Assembly (NCBI GenBank): GCA_001824215.1
Contig: MHWS01000003.1
Span: 1-41,561 of the forward strand
Length of the DNA: 41,561 nucleotides
DNA from: Candidatus Zambryskibacteria bacterium RIFCSPLOWO2_12_FULL_39_16
Lineage (GTDB): Bacteria > Patescibacteriota > Minisyncoccia > Phycocordibacterales > WO2-35-19
Reading direction: 5' to 3'
How positions within the stretch are numbered: position 1 is the first letter of the stretch; each line of letters starts with the position of its first letter. The position numbers and the translations under genes are program-made. Positions 7,379 through 15,887 of this stretch are shown piece after piece. Below the pieces are notes generated by a model. The model was not told where the DNA came from, ran no database searches, and was given only the letters and a program-made list of their open reading frames with translations.

Positions 7379-7924
7379 ATGAGCAATACCTCGATAATCG
7401 CATACGCAGTCCTTACTCTCTCAATCGGGTATGCCTTTGTCTACCCTTCATTTGGGGATTTAAACAGTCTTCTAGATAAAAAACAAGAATATGCCAATGC
7501 TCTAAATACAATCAGCAATATTGAAGATAAAAAAAATGAACTGCTGACTGAGTTTAATAACATATCTGAGGCTAAAAAAACAGATATAAACATCGTCTTG
7601 CCCAGTTCTTTGGATTTTGTGAGATTGATTTCTCAAATTGATACAGTTGCTGCAAGCCATGGCATATCTATAGATAAAATTTCTTCAAAAAATGTTGATT
7701 CTCCCGTTGGAACTTCAATAGAGAATCCAGAACCCCAAAATCCTTACAATTCTTCAATTATTGGATTTTCTTTTGTTACCTCATATGATAATTTTAAAGC
7801 TTTTTTGAGTGATTTGGAAAAAAGTTTGCGAATTTTAGATGTCAAATCCACAAGGATAGAGACTCAAGATAAGAATGGACTGTATTTGTATGATGTTGAA
7901 TTTGAAACTTATTGGCTTAAATAA
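7379..7924 (+). CDS. pilO: PilO-like type IV pilus inner-membrane protein
   Basis: The 181-residue protein has one N-terminal membrane helix (residues ~5-22), a coiled coil (~30-65) and a C-terminal alpha/beta domain ending YDVEFETYWLK, typical for PilO. ATG at 7379 is preferred over the TTG at 7349 because the latter overlaps pilN and adds residues before the membrane helix. PilO pairs with PilN in the alignment complex. It sits 10 bases after pilN and two before the next gene. Confidence 0.78.
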   Translation: MSNTSIIAYAVLTLSIGYAFVYPSFGDLNSLLDKKQEYANALNTISNIEDKKNELLTEFNNISEAKKTDINIVLPSSLDFVRLISQIDTVAASHGISIDKISSKNVDSPVGTSIENPEPQNPYNSSIIGFSFVTSYDNFKAFLSDLEKSLRILDVKSTRIETQDKNGLYLYDVEFETYWLK

Positions 7925-7926
7925 TT

Positions 7927-8223
7927 ATGAAAAATTCAAAAAATAAACGAACTGTTATTCTAGTCATAATTCTTTTGGGGCTCTTGATTATTGCTTATAA
8001 GGTTATCTTTATGCCCGGAACCTCTGTTGATGTAGTTGATACCATGGACACAACGGATATCTTAGCAAATAGCAGTACGGGAGATATTTTGAAAGAAATA
8101 GAAAGTATAAATTTTGATACAAGCATAATGGATGATCAAAGTTTCAAATCTCTTAAAAGTATTGAAACTCCTTTAATATCATTGCCGATTGGTAGAAACA
8201 ACCCATTTTCTAGTTCCAATTAA
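7927..8223 (+). CDS. Small membrane protein in the PilP position
   Basis: A 98-residue protein with one N-terminal membrane helix (TVILVIILLGLLIIAYKVIF, ~9-28) and a soluble acidic tail that ends LPIGRNNPFSSSN. Short GRxNPF segments are typical of pilus alignment proteins of the PilP group; here the domain that would bind a secretin is missing. Its place after pilO and before pilB supports a role in the pilus machine (inference). The usual lipoprotein cysteine of PilP is not present. Confidence 0.7.
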   Translation: MKNSKNKRTVILVIILLGLLIIAYKVIFMPGTSVDVVDTMDTTDILANSSTGDILKEIESINFDTSIMDDQSFKSLKSIETPLISLPIGRNNPFSSSN

Positions 8224-8234
8224 TATTTCAAATC

Positions 8235-9998
8235 ATGAGTATTTTAGATATTCTTGTAAAACAAGGCCTAATTGAGACTAAAGACCTTTCTTCTATAAAA
8301 GAAAAGACTCAATCTTCCGTACAAGAACTTGAGGACACTCTTTTGTCTTTAGGAATCAGTGAAGAAGATATTCTGAGAGCCAAATCTGAATATTACGCTG
8401 TACCTGTTAAAAAAATTGATGCCTCGTTGATAACAAGCAAAGTTCTTGATTATATTCCAGAAGAAGCTGCTGTTTATTACCAGTTTGTGCCAATAGGAGT
8501 AAACAACGGTGTTTTGGAAGTTGGAATAATTGACCCCGATAATATATCTGGTCGTGACGCTTTAAATTTCATATCATCAAAAATAAACTTGCCATTCAAA
8601 ACCTTTATCATCTCTAGAGGTGATTTTGATAAAATTATAAACTTGTACAAAGGCCTATCTGGTGAAGTGACCAAAGCGTTATCAGAACTTGAAACTGAAT
8701 TATTAACGGAATCTGAGGAAAAGGCCGGTAAAAACCAAAGTGGAGATAAGAAAGAGAAACTAACAGAAATTGAAGAAAATGATTTAGGTACATCCGAAAG
8801 CAAAAACACTAAGGTGATAGAGAATGCTCCTGTTACCAAAATCGTAGCCACCGTTTTAAGATATGCCATTGACGGTAGAGCTTCCGATATTCACATAGAG
8901 CCAACCGGATCAAATGTCAGAGTTAGGTTTCGTGTGGACGGCATCATGAATACAAGCATAGTTTTACCTTCCAGGGTAAGCAGCGCTATTGTGGCTAGGA
9001 TTAAAATTATGTCCAATATAAGGCTTGACGAAAAAAGAAAACCTCAAGATGGAAGATTTTCAGCAAAACTAAATGACAGAAAAATAGATTTCAGAGTATC
9101 TACCTTCCCAACTTTTTTTGGTGAAAAGGTGGTTATACGTATTTTAGATCAGGAAAAGGGGATAAAGCGATTGAGTGAACTTGGTTTGAGTAAACTCAAT
9201 CTGGAACAAATTATGAAAGTTATAGATAGGCCATATGGACTCATTCTCATATCCGGTCCGACCGGATCAGGTAAATCTACTACCTTATACGCAATGATGA
9301 ATGAAGTTGATAAAGACCATAAAAATGTCCTTTCTCTCGAAGACCCGATTGAATACAATATGGAAGGCATGAGTCAATCTCAAGTTGTGCCCGAAATTGG
9401 CTATACTTTTGCTTCCGGTCTTCGTACGACTCTCCGTCAAGACCCGGACATAATAATGGTGGGAGAGATTAGAGATAAAGAGACGGCCCAACTAGCCATT
9501 CAAGCGGCTCTTACCGGGCACTTGGTTTTTTCTACTATTCACACCAATAACGCCATAGGAGTGATCCCTAGGCTCATTGATATGGGTATAGATCCGTATC
9601 TCATAGCACCCACTCTAGTGTTGGCAATTGCTCAAAGACTGGCCAGGGCTCTTGCTCCCGGTGCCGGTAAGGCGGTACCAATAGATGCAAGCACAAAAAT
9701 GGTTATAGACAAGGAATTTGCAGATTTACCGGAAGTTTACAAAAAACAAATTACATTTGGGAAAGAAATTTACAAAATTTCTCCGGCTCCAAACTGTCCC
9801 AGCGGCATTCAGGGTAGAGTAGCTATCATGGAAGTTCTTGAAATGGACAAAGAAATGGAGCAGATTATCCTTAAAAACCCGACTGAACAGGAGATCTGGA
9901 AATATGCCAGATCTAAAGGTATGCTTACAATGAGGGATGACGCTCTTATAAAAGTTTTTAATAAGACTATTCCTTTTGAAGAATATAACACTTTTTGA
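8235..9998 (+). CDS. pilB: Type IV pilus extension ATPase PilB (GspE family)
   Basis: A hexameric cytoplasmic ATPase that drives pilin polymerisation. The N-terminal MshEN-like domain covers residues ~1-140, followed by a charged linker (~150-195). The ATPase core has Walker A GPTGSGKSTT (341-350), the Asp box (SLEDPIEY), Walker B (IIMVGEIRDKETAQ) and the His box (TGHLVFSTIHTN). The four-cysteine zinc motif of most PilB/GspE proteins is lost; only one Cys (NCPSG, near residue 519) remains in that region. It follows the PilP-position gene by 11 bases. Confidence 0.95.
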   Translation: MSILDILVKQGLIETKDLSSIKEKTQSSVQELEDTLLSLGISEEDILRAKSEYYAVPVKKIDASLITSKVLDYIPEEAAVYYQFVPIGVNNGVLEVGIIDPDNISGRDALNFISSKINLPFKTFIISRGDFDKIINLYKGLSGEVTKALSELETELLTESEEKAGKNQSGDKKEKLTEIEENDLGTSESKNTKVIENAPVTKIVATVLRYAIDGRASDIHIEPTGSNVRVRFRVDGIMNTSIVLPSRVSSAIVARIKIMSNIRLDEKRKPQDGRFSAKLNDRKIDFRVSTFPTFFGEKVVIRILDQEKGIKRLSELGLSKLNLEQIMKVIDRPYGLILISGPTGSGKSTTLYAMMNEVDKDHKNVLSLEDPIEYNMEGMSQSQVVPEIGYTFASGLRTTLRQDPDIIMVGEIRDKETAQLAIQAALTGHLVFSTIHTNNAIGVIPRLIDMGIDPYLIAPTLVLAIAQRLARALAPGAGKAVPIDASTKMVIDKEFADLPEVYKKQITFGKEIYKISPAPNCPSGIQGRVAIMEVLEMDKEMEQIILKNPTEQEIWKYARSKGMLTMRDDALIKVFNKTIPFEEYNTF

Positions 9999-10045
9999 TA
10001 GCAGTGAGAGCTCTTTAAATGTATAATAGAGATAATAATAATATT

Positions 10046-10447
10046 ATGGCTATAGAAGAAAAAAAAGAATATAAAATAATGATAGTTGATGACGATGATT
10101 TTTTGGTTAATATGTATGCCACCAAATTTGGTCTTAGTGGTGTTTCGGTAGATGCCTGCAATTCTGGTAAAGCTTTATTAGAAAAATTGCATGCCGGGGC
10201 AAAACCAGACATTATACTTTTGGATATTGTAATGTCAGATATGAACGGTATAGAAACTCTAAAAAAGATACGTCAGGAAAAATTGGTAGAGGGAGTTCCG
10301 GTGATAATGCTTACAAACCAGAATGACCAAAAAGAAATAAATGAATCCAAAGAACTCGGAGTCTCCGTCTATATAGTCAAATCAGCGGCTACACCACTTG
10401 AAGTGGTGAACGAAGTTATGAGTATTATAAAAAAGTCGCAACCCTAA
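10046..10447 (+). CDS. Response regulator inside the pilus cluster
   Basis: A single receiver domain of 133 residues. Visible are the acidic pocket VDDDD (14-18), phosphoacceptor D60 (ILLDIVM), T90 (MLTN) and K112 (VKSA). The ATG at 10046 is chosen; an in-frame ATG at 10019 would put a TATAAT-like sequence (10022-10027) inside the gene, which may instead be a -10 box. It sits between the extension ATPase pilB and the retraction ATPase pilT, so it may switch or steer pilus motion in the way CheY-like proteins do in twitching systems (inference). Confidence 0.88.
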   Translation: MAIEEKKEYKIMIVDDDDFLVNMYATKFGLSGVSVDACNSGKALLEKLHAGAKPDIILLDIVMSDMNGIETLKKIRQEKLVEGVPVIMLTNQNDQKEINESKELGVSVYIVKSAATPLEVVNEVMSIIKKSQP

Positions 10448-10458
10448 TATTATTTCTT

Positions 10459-11508
10459 ATGGAGGATTTGAATAAACTTACAGAACTTGTGATCAAAGAG
10501 GGGGCTTCAGATTTGCATATTTCTGAAAATAGAAACCCATATATCAGAGTTGCTGGTCAGCTGGTACCTCTCTTAAAGTATCCAAAATTCACCAAGGCTT
10601 TAATGGAAGATATTGTAAAAGAAGTCCTTTCTGATTCGAAAAAGACTATATTTAAATCCACCCACAGCGCCGACTTCTCTTATACTCATGACGGAGAAAG
10701 ATTCAGGGCCCATGTTTATCTGGAGCAGCAGAAAATTTGTATGACGTTTCGTCATGTGCCCAAAAAGATACAGTCATTCCCCGAATTAAATCTCCCAAGT
10801 AGTCTGGAATATTTTGCAAAATTAAAGTCGGGGTTTTTCTTGGTAACCGGTCCAACCGGACATGGTAAATCGACTACTTTGGCCTCTATGATAGAAACTA
10901 TAAATAATGAGAGATTGGAAAATATAATTACTATAGAAGATCCGATAGAATATTTATTTACTGCCAATAAATCCGTTATTCACCAAAGAGAAATTGGCAT
11001 GGACACGCCTGATTTTGCGACTGCTTTGCGCAATTGTTTCAGGGCCGATGTAAACGTAATAATGGTTGGCGAGATGAGGGATGCAGATACTATATCTACT
11101 GCAGTTTCCGCAGCAGAAACTGGCCATTTGGTATTTTCTACTCTCCACACTAACAGCGCTGCCCAAACAGTTGATCGCATCATAGACTCATTTACGGCCA
11201 ATCAACAAATTCAAATTCGTATTCAGTTGGCCTCTTCTTTGTCTGGCATATTTTCTCAGCGGCTTATTCCTAGAATATCAGGTGGTCTTATCCCAGCCTA
11301 CGAACTTTTAATAAATAATACGGCCGTCTCTAATCTTATTCGTGACAAAAGAACTCATGAATTGGATATGGTGATTGAAACAAGTTCTCAAGAAGGCATG
11401 ATTGATTTCAACAAGTGTTTAGTAGAAAGAGTAAATAAGGGTGAAATCAGCATTGAAAACGCTTATCTCTACTCGAACAATCCGCGGTCTCTAGAAAAAA
11501 TGTTATAA
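10459..11508 (+). CDS. pilT: Type IV pilus retraction ATPase PilT
   Basis: PilT disassembles the pilus and powers retraction, twitching and DNA uptake. The 349 residues have the PilT opening (EGASDLHIS), Walker A GPTGHGKSTT (131-140; His replaces the common Ser), the Asp box TIEDPIEYLF, the Walker B block VIMVGEMRDADTISTAVSAA and the His box TGHLVFSTLHTNSA. The C-terminal AIRNLIRE-type motif is seen as VSNLIRDKRTHEL. It lies 11 bases after the receiver gene and 4 before pilC. Confidence 0.95.
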   Translation: MEDLNKLTELVIKEGASDLHISENRNPYIRVAGQLVPLLKYPKFTKALMEDIVKEVLSDSKKTIFKSTHSADFSYTHDGERFRAHVYLEQQKICMTFRHVPKKIQSFPELNLPSSLEYFAKLKSGFFLVTGPTGHGKSTTLASMIETINNERLENIITIEDPIEYLFTANKSVIHQREIGMDTPDFATALRNCFRADVNVIMVGEMRDADTISTAVSAAETGHLVFSTLHTNSAAQTVDRIIDSFTANQQIQIRIQLASSLSGIFSQRLIPRISGGLIPAYELLINNTAVSNLIRDKRTHELDMVIETSSQEGMIDFNKCLVERVNKGEISIENAYLYSNNPRSLEKML

Positions 11509-11512
11509 AAAT

Positions 11513-12724
11513 ATGCTTTTTTTATACAAAACAATTAATAAAAATGGGGAGAGGGAAGAGGGCAGTATAGAAGCTTTCAATATGGATATAGCCATAACTT
11601 CTCTGCAAGGGAAAGGTTTGGCTGTTTCTTCAATCAAACCAAAAGACGAATATGATGGAGATATATTAAAAAAAATTCCTTTTTTTAACAGAGTTACCAA
11701 CAAAGAAATTGTTGTTCTTTCAAGGCAGATGTCGACTCTTTTCGAGGCGAAAGTCTCTGCTTTGAAAGTTTTTCAACTTGTTGCTTCCGGAAACGATAAT
11801 CCGGCTCTAAGAAAGCATCTTCTTGGGGTAGTCGATGATTTGCAGGGTGGAGCTTCGATATCATCTGCTCTCTCCAAACATCCCGACGTGTTCTCTGATT
11901 TTTACGTTAATATGATAAAGTCCGGAGAAGAATCCGGCCATATAGACCAGACTTTTTTATATCTCGCCGACTACCTTGACCGTACTTATGCAGTTTCCTC
12001 AAAAGCAAAAAATGCCCTTATTTATCCGGCTTTTGTTATATTTACTTTTATATCCGTTATGATTTTGATGTTTACGGTCATTGTGCCAAAAATCGGCGCT
12101 ATTATAAAAGAGTCTGCTCAAGAAATACCTTTTTATACAAAAATCGTTTTTTGGGTGAGTGATTTATTTGTAAATAATTGGGCATTAATGCTTTTGGTGC
12201 TCGTAAGCTGCGTAACGTGTTTTGTTTGGTATGCAAGAACTAATGAGGGCAGAAGATGGATTTCAAATACAAGACTCTATATTCCTTATGTAGGCGACCT
12301 CTATCGTAAATTGTATCTCTCTCGTTTTTCCGACAATATGAGCACTATGATTCTCTCTGGTATTCCCATGCTCAAAGCGATTGAAGTGACTTCTTTTGTT
12401 ATAGATAATGAGATATATAAGGAAATTTTAAATGAGGCGGTAGCTAAAGTTAAAGCTGGTCAGCCGCTTTCGATGGCTCTTGCTGACAGAGAGGAAATAC
12501 CAAATATTTTAACTCAAATGGTAAAAGTGGGAGAAGAAAGCGGGGAACTCGGAAATATACTGAAAACCATGTCGAAATTTTATCAAAGAGAGGTTATAAA
12601 TGCGGTAGATACTTTAGTGGGTATGATTGAACCTATTATGATTGTGACCCTTGGCGTCGGTGTAGGTATCCTTCTAGCGTCAGTCCTTATGCCTATATAT
12701 AATATTGCAGGGTCTATATCATAA
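11513..12724 (+). CDS. pilC: Type IV pilus platform protein PilC (GspF family)
   Basis: The inner-membrane platform on which PilB and PilT act. The 403 residues contain two T2SS-F domains (~70-190 and ~270-395), each with the GEESG block (KSGEESGHID and KVGEESGELG). Membrane helices lie at ~170-195, ~218-238 and ~372-398. It follows pilT by four bases and precedes the first pilin gene. Confidence 0.95.
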   Translation: MLFLYKTINKNGEREEGSIEAFNMDIAITSLQGKGLAVSSIKPKDEYDGDILKKIPFFNRVTNKEIVVLSRQMSTLFEAKVSALKVFQLVASGNDNPALRKHLLGVVDDLQGGASISSALSKHPDVFSDFYVNMIKSGEESGHIDQTFLYLADYLDRTYAVSSKAKNALIYPAFVIFTFISVMILMFTVIVPKIGAIIKESAQEIPFYTKIVFWVSDLFVNNWALMLLVLVSCVTCFVWYARTNEGRRWISNTRLYIPYVGDLYRKLYLSRFSDNMSTMILSGIPMLKAIEVTSFVIDNEIYKEILNEAVAKVKAGQPLSMALADREEIPNILTQMVKVGEESGELGNILKTMSKFYQREVINAVDTLVGMIEPIMIVTLGVGVGILLASVLMPIYNIAGSIS

Positions 12725-12764
12725 AATAATAATACTAATACCCAGCATGATTTTGCTAAATCAT

Positions 12765-13235
12765 ATGAAAAAATTTAAAAAATTAAAAAGGCGTGGGTTT
12801 ACACTCATTGAATTGCTCGTAGTTATTGCGATTATAGGGATTTTGTCCACTATAATTTTGAGTGCTCTATCAAATTCAAGGTCCAAAGCTTATGATGCAA
12901 AAGTAAAACAGCAGCTTAGCGGTTTTCGTACCGCGGCAGAAATATATTTTACTAATCAACTTCCAACTCGTTATACCGCTGTTCTGGGTACGCCTATTGC
13001 CAATTGTGTTAGTGGCCTGTTTGTTGATTTTAATACGGTCAACGGTTCTCCGGGGTCTTATATCCTTTCGGCCAATCTTCCGACCGGTACTACCGTAGAT
13101 TGTCGCGCCAATGATTCGGCTTATGCTGTCGAAGCTTCACTTTATACCTCTGGCAGTTATTGGTGTGTTGATTCAAAAGGAGCCTCAAGAGCTGAGGTTT
13201 CAGCTCTACCTGCTAACCAAACTTTTTGTAATTAA
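12765..13235 (+). CDS. Type IV pilin (major-type), first copy
   Basis: A pilin of 156 residues with a short basic leader ending RRG, then FTLIELLVVIAIIGILSTI: cleavage by prepilin peptidase after Gly, with Phe+1 and Glu+5. Four cysteines in the C-terminal half (NC, DC, WC, FC) may form the disulfide-bound D-region. ATG 12765 gives the leader closest in length to the next pilin; an in-frame ATG at 12747 is possible. The second pilin (13405) is a paralogue with the same N-terminus and the WCVDS motif. Confidence 0.9.
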   Translation: MKKFKKLKRRGFTLIELLVVIAIIGILSTIILSALSNSRSKAYDAKVKQQLSGFRTAAEIYFTNQLPTRYTAVLGTPIANCVSGLFVDFNTVNGSPGSYILSANLPTGTTVDCRANDSAYAVEASLYTSGSYWCVDSKGASRAEVSALPANQTFCN

Positions 13236-13290
13236 AGTGGGCTTGTTCTGTAGTGAATTTTGTTCTGGTACAGGGTTATCCCCATATTTT

Positions 13291-13319
13291 TTACCAAAAA
13301 ATACAGCTTTGCTTATAAT
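13291..13319 (+). promoter_or_regulatory. Probable promoter of the second pilin gene
   Basis: TTACCA (13291-13296) and a perfect TATAAT (13314-13319) are 17 bases apart, giving an expected transcript start near 13326 and a leader of about 80 bases before the pilin ATG. A private promoter fits a highly expressed major pilin. Confidence 0.6.
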
Positions 13320-13325
13320 ATATTA

Positions 13326-13382
13326 AAGCTTGAGGGACTTAAAATAAGGTCGATTACAATCAAGCTTCTCTCTCGAGAGAGA
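13326..13382 (+). promoter_or_regulatory. Structured 5' leader of the second pilin
   Basis: AAGCTTGA (13326-13333) pairs with TCAAGCTT (13360-13367), and a second, self-complementary block TCTCTCTCGAGAGAGA follows (13367-13382). Together they would fold the leader into two adjacent hairpins that begin at the predicted 5' end. A 5'-terminal hairpin commonly protects mRNA from decay; this role is an inference. Confidence 0.5.
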
Positions 13383-13404
13383 TTAGTTAATTTCATTTAA
13401 AAAT

Positions 13405-13815
13405 ATGTTTAAATCTAAAAAAGGTTTTACACTTATAGAACTTCTGGTCGTTATTGCTATTATTGGTATATTGTCTTCTGTAGTCTTAGCTTCCTTAAAC
13501 TCTGCCCGAGGCAAAGGCAATGATTCTAAGGTAAAAGCTCAATTAGCTGGTGCTCGGGCTGCGGCGGAAATATTCTATGATAATCAGTCGCCAAATAGCT
13601 ATACGGGCTTATGTTCCGGTCCTGAACCCATGGCTTCGTATGTGTTACAAACCAATTATCCTACTGGTGCTACCGTAGCATGTCTTTCTGATGCCGATAG
13701 TTATTCAATCACGGCTTTACTTCCTGGTGTTGGAGGCACTGCTAGATGGTGCGTTGACTCACTTGGAGTTTCTAAACAAGTTGCTGGCGCTGGGACCGCC
13801 AATGGTTGTCCGTAA
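13405..13815 (+). CDS. Type IV pilin (major-type), second copy
   Basis: A pilin of 136 residues with a seven-residue leader (MFKSKKG) cut before FTLIELLVVIAIIGIL; Glu+5 is present. The globular part carries a Cys pair (LC, AC) and a C-terminal pair (WCVDS, NGC). It has its own promoter, a folded leader and a strong terminator, so it is the best candidate for the main structural subunit. It is a paralogue of the pilin at 12765. Confidence 0.93.
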   Translation: MFKSKKGFTLIELLVVIAIIGILSSVVLASLNSARGKGNDSKVKAQLAGARAAAEIFYDNQSPNSYTGLCSGPEPMASYVLQTNYPTGATVACLSDADSYSITALLPGVGGTARWCVDSLGVSKQVAGAGTANGCP

Positions 13816-13839
13816 TTTTTCTGTAAGTTTTTCTTAGCA

Positions 13840-13876
13840 AAAAGTGTCCCGATGAATATCGAGACACTTTTGTGTT
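13840..13876 (+). terminator. Rho-independent terminator after the second pilin
   Basis: AAAAGTGTC (13840-13848) pairs with GACACTTTT (13863-13871); an inner CGAT/ATCG pair closes the loop GAAT with one mismatch between. A T-rich tail follows. It ends the pilin transcript just before the prepilin peptidase gene. Confidence 0.8.
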
Positions 13877-13889
13877 ATTATTTAAGTAA

Positions 13890-14726
13890 ATGGAATATAT
13901 TTTTGGAGCAATAATATTTTTATTTGGCGCGGCTCTGGGTAGTTTTGTTGCGGTGATAGCAAATAGGTTCAATACGGGGATGTCTTTTTTAAAAGGTCAC
14001 TCAATCTGTTTTTCTTGCAATACCGAACTTTCCAACAAAGATTTAATACCAATATTTTCCTTTCTTTTCCTCCGGGGCAAATGCCGTTATTGCCAATCAA
14101 AAATTCCAGTGGATACGCTTATTGTGGAAATCGCTATGGGGATATTATTGGTGATAGCTGCTCTAAAAACCGGAATTTTTGATAATTTTCAATTTCTAAT
14201 TTTCAATTTTCAATTAATTTCTAATTTTTTAATTTTAACTGCCATTTTCGCTGTTATCCTTCTGATTTCTACATATGATTTGAAACATTTCATCATACCT
14301 GACTCTTTTCTCTTTTCTTTTTTCATCTTGTCTTTTTTATATCTTTTGATGTTTGGTTCTCTCGGTTTTCAAACCCTAATCAGTCCAATTATTTTAACTT
14401 TGCCTTTTTTTCTAATTTTCCTGATTTCAAAAGGCACCTGGTTTGGGTTTGGTGATGTCAAATATATATTAGTTTTGGGGTTTTTCTTGGGGCTTAGCCA
14501 AGGTTTGTCAGCTGTAATTTTAGCTTTCTGGATAGGGGCGGTTTTTTCTATTATTGCTCTTTCCTTAAAAAGACTTACACCCCATATAAATTTGCCTCTA
14601 TTTAAAAATAATCTTACAATTAAGTCTGAAATTCCTTTTGGACCATTTCTTTCTCTTGGAATTATAATAAGTTTTTGCTTAAGTTTGGATCTGTTTCAAA
14701 TTCATGAAATTTTCAACACATTCTAA
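13890..14726 (+). CDS. pilD: Prepilin peptidase / N-methyltransferase PilD
   Basis: A membrane aspartyl protease that cuts pilin leaders after Gly and methylates the new N-terminus. The 278 residues have the N-terminal GSFVAVIANR block, two CxxC pairs (C40/C43 and C65/C68) that bind zinc, and the catalytic aspartates D130 (STYDLKHFIIPD) and D189 (GFGDVKY). About six more membrane helices follow the cytoplasmic loop. A run of AATTTTCAATT-like repeats (14184-14235) codes for an Asn/Phe-rich stretch at ~99-115. The end overlaps the next gene by 23 bases. Confidence 0.94.
   Translation: MEYIFGAIIFLFGAALGSFVAVIANRFNTGMSFLKGHSICFSCNTELSNKDLIPIFSFLFLRGKCRYCQSKIPVDTLIVEIAMGILLVIAALKTGIFDNFQFLIFNFQLISNFLILTAIFAVILLISTYDLKHFIIPDSFLFSFFILSFLYLLMFGSLGFQTLISPIILTLPFFLIFLISKGTWFGFGDVKYILVLGFFLGLSQGLSAVILAFWIGAVFSIIALSLKRLTPHINLPLFKNNLTIKSEIPFGPFLSLGIIISFCLSLDLFQIHEIFNTF
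14184..14235. repeat. AATTTTCAATT tandem-like repeat inside pilD
   Basis: Several degenerate copies of an 8-11 base AATTTTCA/AATTTCTA unit in a row. The reverse complement of the same unit occurs at 15899-15930 in a minor pilin gene. Here it encodes the hydrophobic NFQF.LIFNFQ segment between membrane helices. Confidence 0.6.
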
Positions 14727-15339
14727 AAATAAAGGTTTACCCAGCACCACTTTTGGCATTACAAAAAGTGGTGCTGGGTTTACCCTCATTGAGCTTATTG
14801 TTGTTATGGCTGTAGCTACGGCTGTAATGACTTCTGTCGTCATTCAGCAAAATGTATGGAACGACCGTCTAGCTGTAAACACCCAAGCCTATGAATTAGT
14901 TTTAATGATACGCCAAGCCCAGATTTATGCTTTAGGAGTGAGAGAAGATAAAGCTGGTACAGAAACTGATAAATTTAATATTGGTTATGGGGTTTATTTT
15001 GATACAGTCAATACGAGATATATATATTTTGCCGATAGAAACGGAAATCTAAGATATGATTCTGGAGAAGAAATAGGATCTCCCATAATATTTACCAGGG
15101 GTGTGACTATAAAAGACGTTTGTGGAAGTTCCATGTGTATTTACACAGGAGGCGGTTCTTTCCGACAAGCGAATATTTCTTTTTTTAGGCCGAATCCCGG
15201 AGCAATCATAAAACTTTTAAATAATGGAGGAGGAAATGCGACTAACCCGCCGGTTACTATCAGTTTGCAATCTGCTGGAGGCAAAGTTTATTCCGTAACA
15301 GTTCGGACCAACGGCCAGGTTTCTGTCATACAAATTTAA
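14704..15339 (+). CDS. Minor pilin / pseudopilin (GspH-like)
   Basis: A 211-residue pilin-like protein. The mature start is FTLIELIVVMAVATAVMTS, with Glu+5. The leader is long (25 residues) because a 16-bp palindrome (14739-14779) adds about 14 residues just before the cleavage site. The globular part is a GspH-type beta domain (IRQAQIYALGVRE.., then YFADRNGNLRYDSGEE). The start ATG overlaps the end of pilD by 23 bases in another frame. It opens a run of four minor pilins, likely the priming tip complex. Confidence 0.85.
   Translation: MKFSTHSKNKGLPSTTFGITKSGAGFTLIELIVVMAVATAVMTSVVIQQNVWNDRLAVNTQAYELVLMIRQAQIYALGVREDKAGTETDKFNIGYGVYFDTVNTRYIYFADRNGNLRYDSGEEIGSPIIFTRGVTIKDVCGSSMCIYTGGGSFRQANISFFRPNPGAIIKLLNNGGGNATNPPVTISLQSAGGKVYSVTVRTNGQVSVIQI
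14739..14779. repeat. Perfect 16-bp palindrome in a pilin leader
   Basis: ACCCAGCACCACTTTT (14739-14754) pairs with AAAAGTGGTGCTGGGT (14764-14779), loop of nine bases. The element lies in the coding sequence just before FTLIE, and GGTTTACCC-like sequence occurs on both sides, as if the junction was copied on insertion. Confidence 0.75.
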
Positions 15340-15884
15340 TGAAAAATAAATTTAAAAATCAGTCCGGGTTTACGCTTGTAGAAATGCTCATTGCCATATC
15401 TCTGTTTATTGCGGTGGTTACCATTTCTATTGGGGCGCTACTCAGTATTTTTGATGCCAACAGCAAAGCCCAAGCGACCAAAACCGTGGTTGATAACCTA
15501 AATCTTTCTATTGAAAATATGACTAGAATAGTGAGGTTTGGTAGCAATTATTACTGTGGTATTTCATCCAACGAAAATAGTGTAAGCAATTGTTCTGGTG
15601 GGGGGAATTCTTTCTCTGTTACATTTGATGGTAGTAGAATAATTTATAGATTGAGTGGCACTACAATCCAAAGGTCAGATAACGGTGGGTCTTATACTGA
15701 TATTACTTCACCAGAAACAGTAATTCAGTATTTAAGGTTTTATGTTTTCGGCAGTGATACTTCTGATAGTATTCAACCATACGTTATTGTCGTCATAAAA
15801 GGTTATGTAGGCAATAAACCTACAACCCAATCTATATTTTCCATAGAAACTTTAATGTCCCAAAGGAAGCTTGATTTTAATTAA
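15339..15884 (+). CDS. Minor pilin / pseudopilin (GspJ/PilW-like)
   Basis: The leader MKNKFKNQSG is followed by FTLVEMLIAISLFIAVVTIS with Glu+5, so it is processed by PilD. At 181 residues it is the size of GspJ/PilW proteins; the segment VDNLNLSIENMTRIVRFG after the helix fits that group (a Met/Arg-containing helix linking to the beta domain). The A of its ATG is the last base of the previous stop codon, so the two are translationally coupled. Substrate or partner specificity cannot be read from the sequence. Confidence 0.83.
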   Translation: MKNKFKNQSGFTLVEMLIAISLFIAVVTISIGALLSIFDANSKAQATKTVVDNLNLSIENMTRIVRFGSNYYCGISSNENSVSNCSGGGNSFSVTFDGSRIIYRLSGTTIQRSDNGGSYTDITSPETVIQYLRFYVFGSDTSDSIQPYVIVVIKGYVGNKPTTQSIFSIETLMSQRKLDFN

Positions 15885-15887
15885 GAT

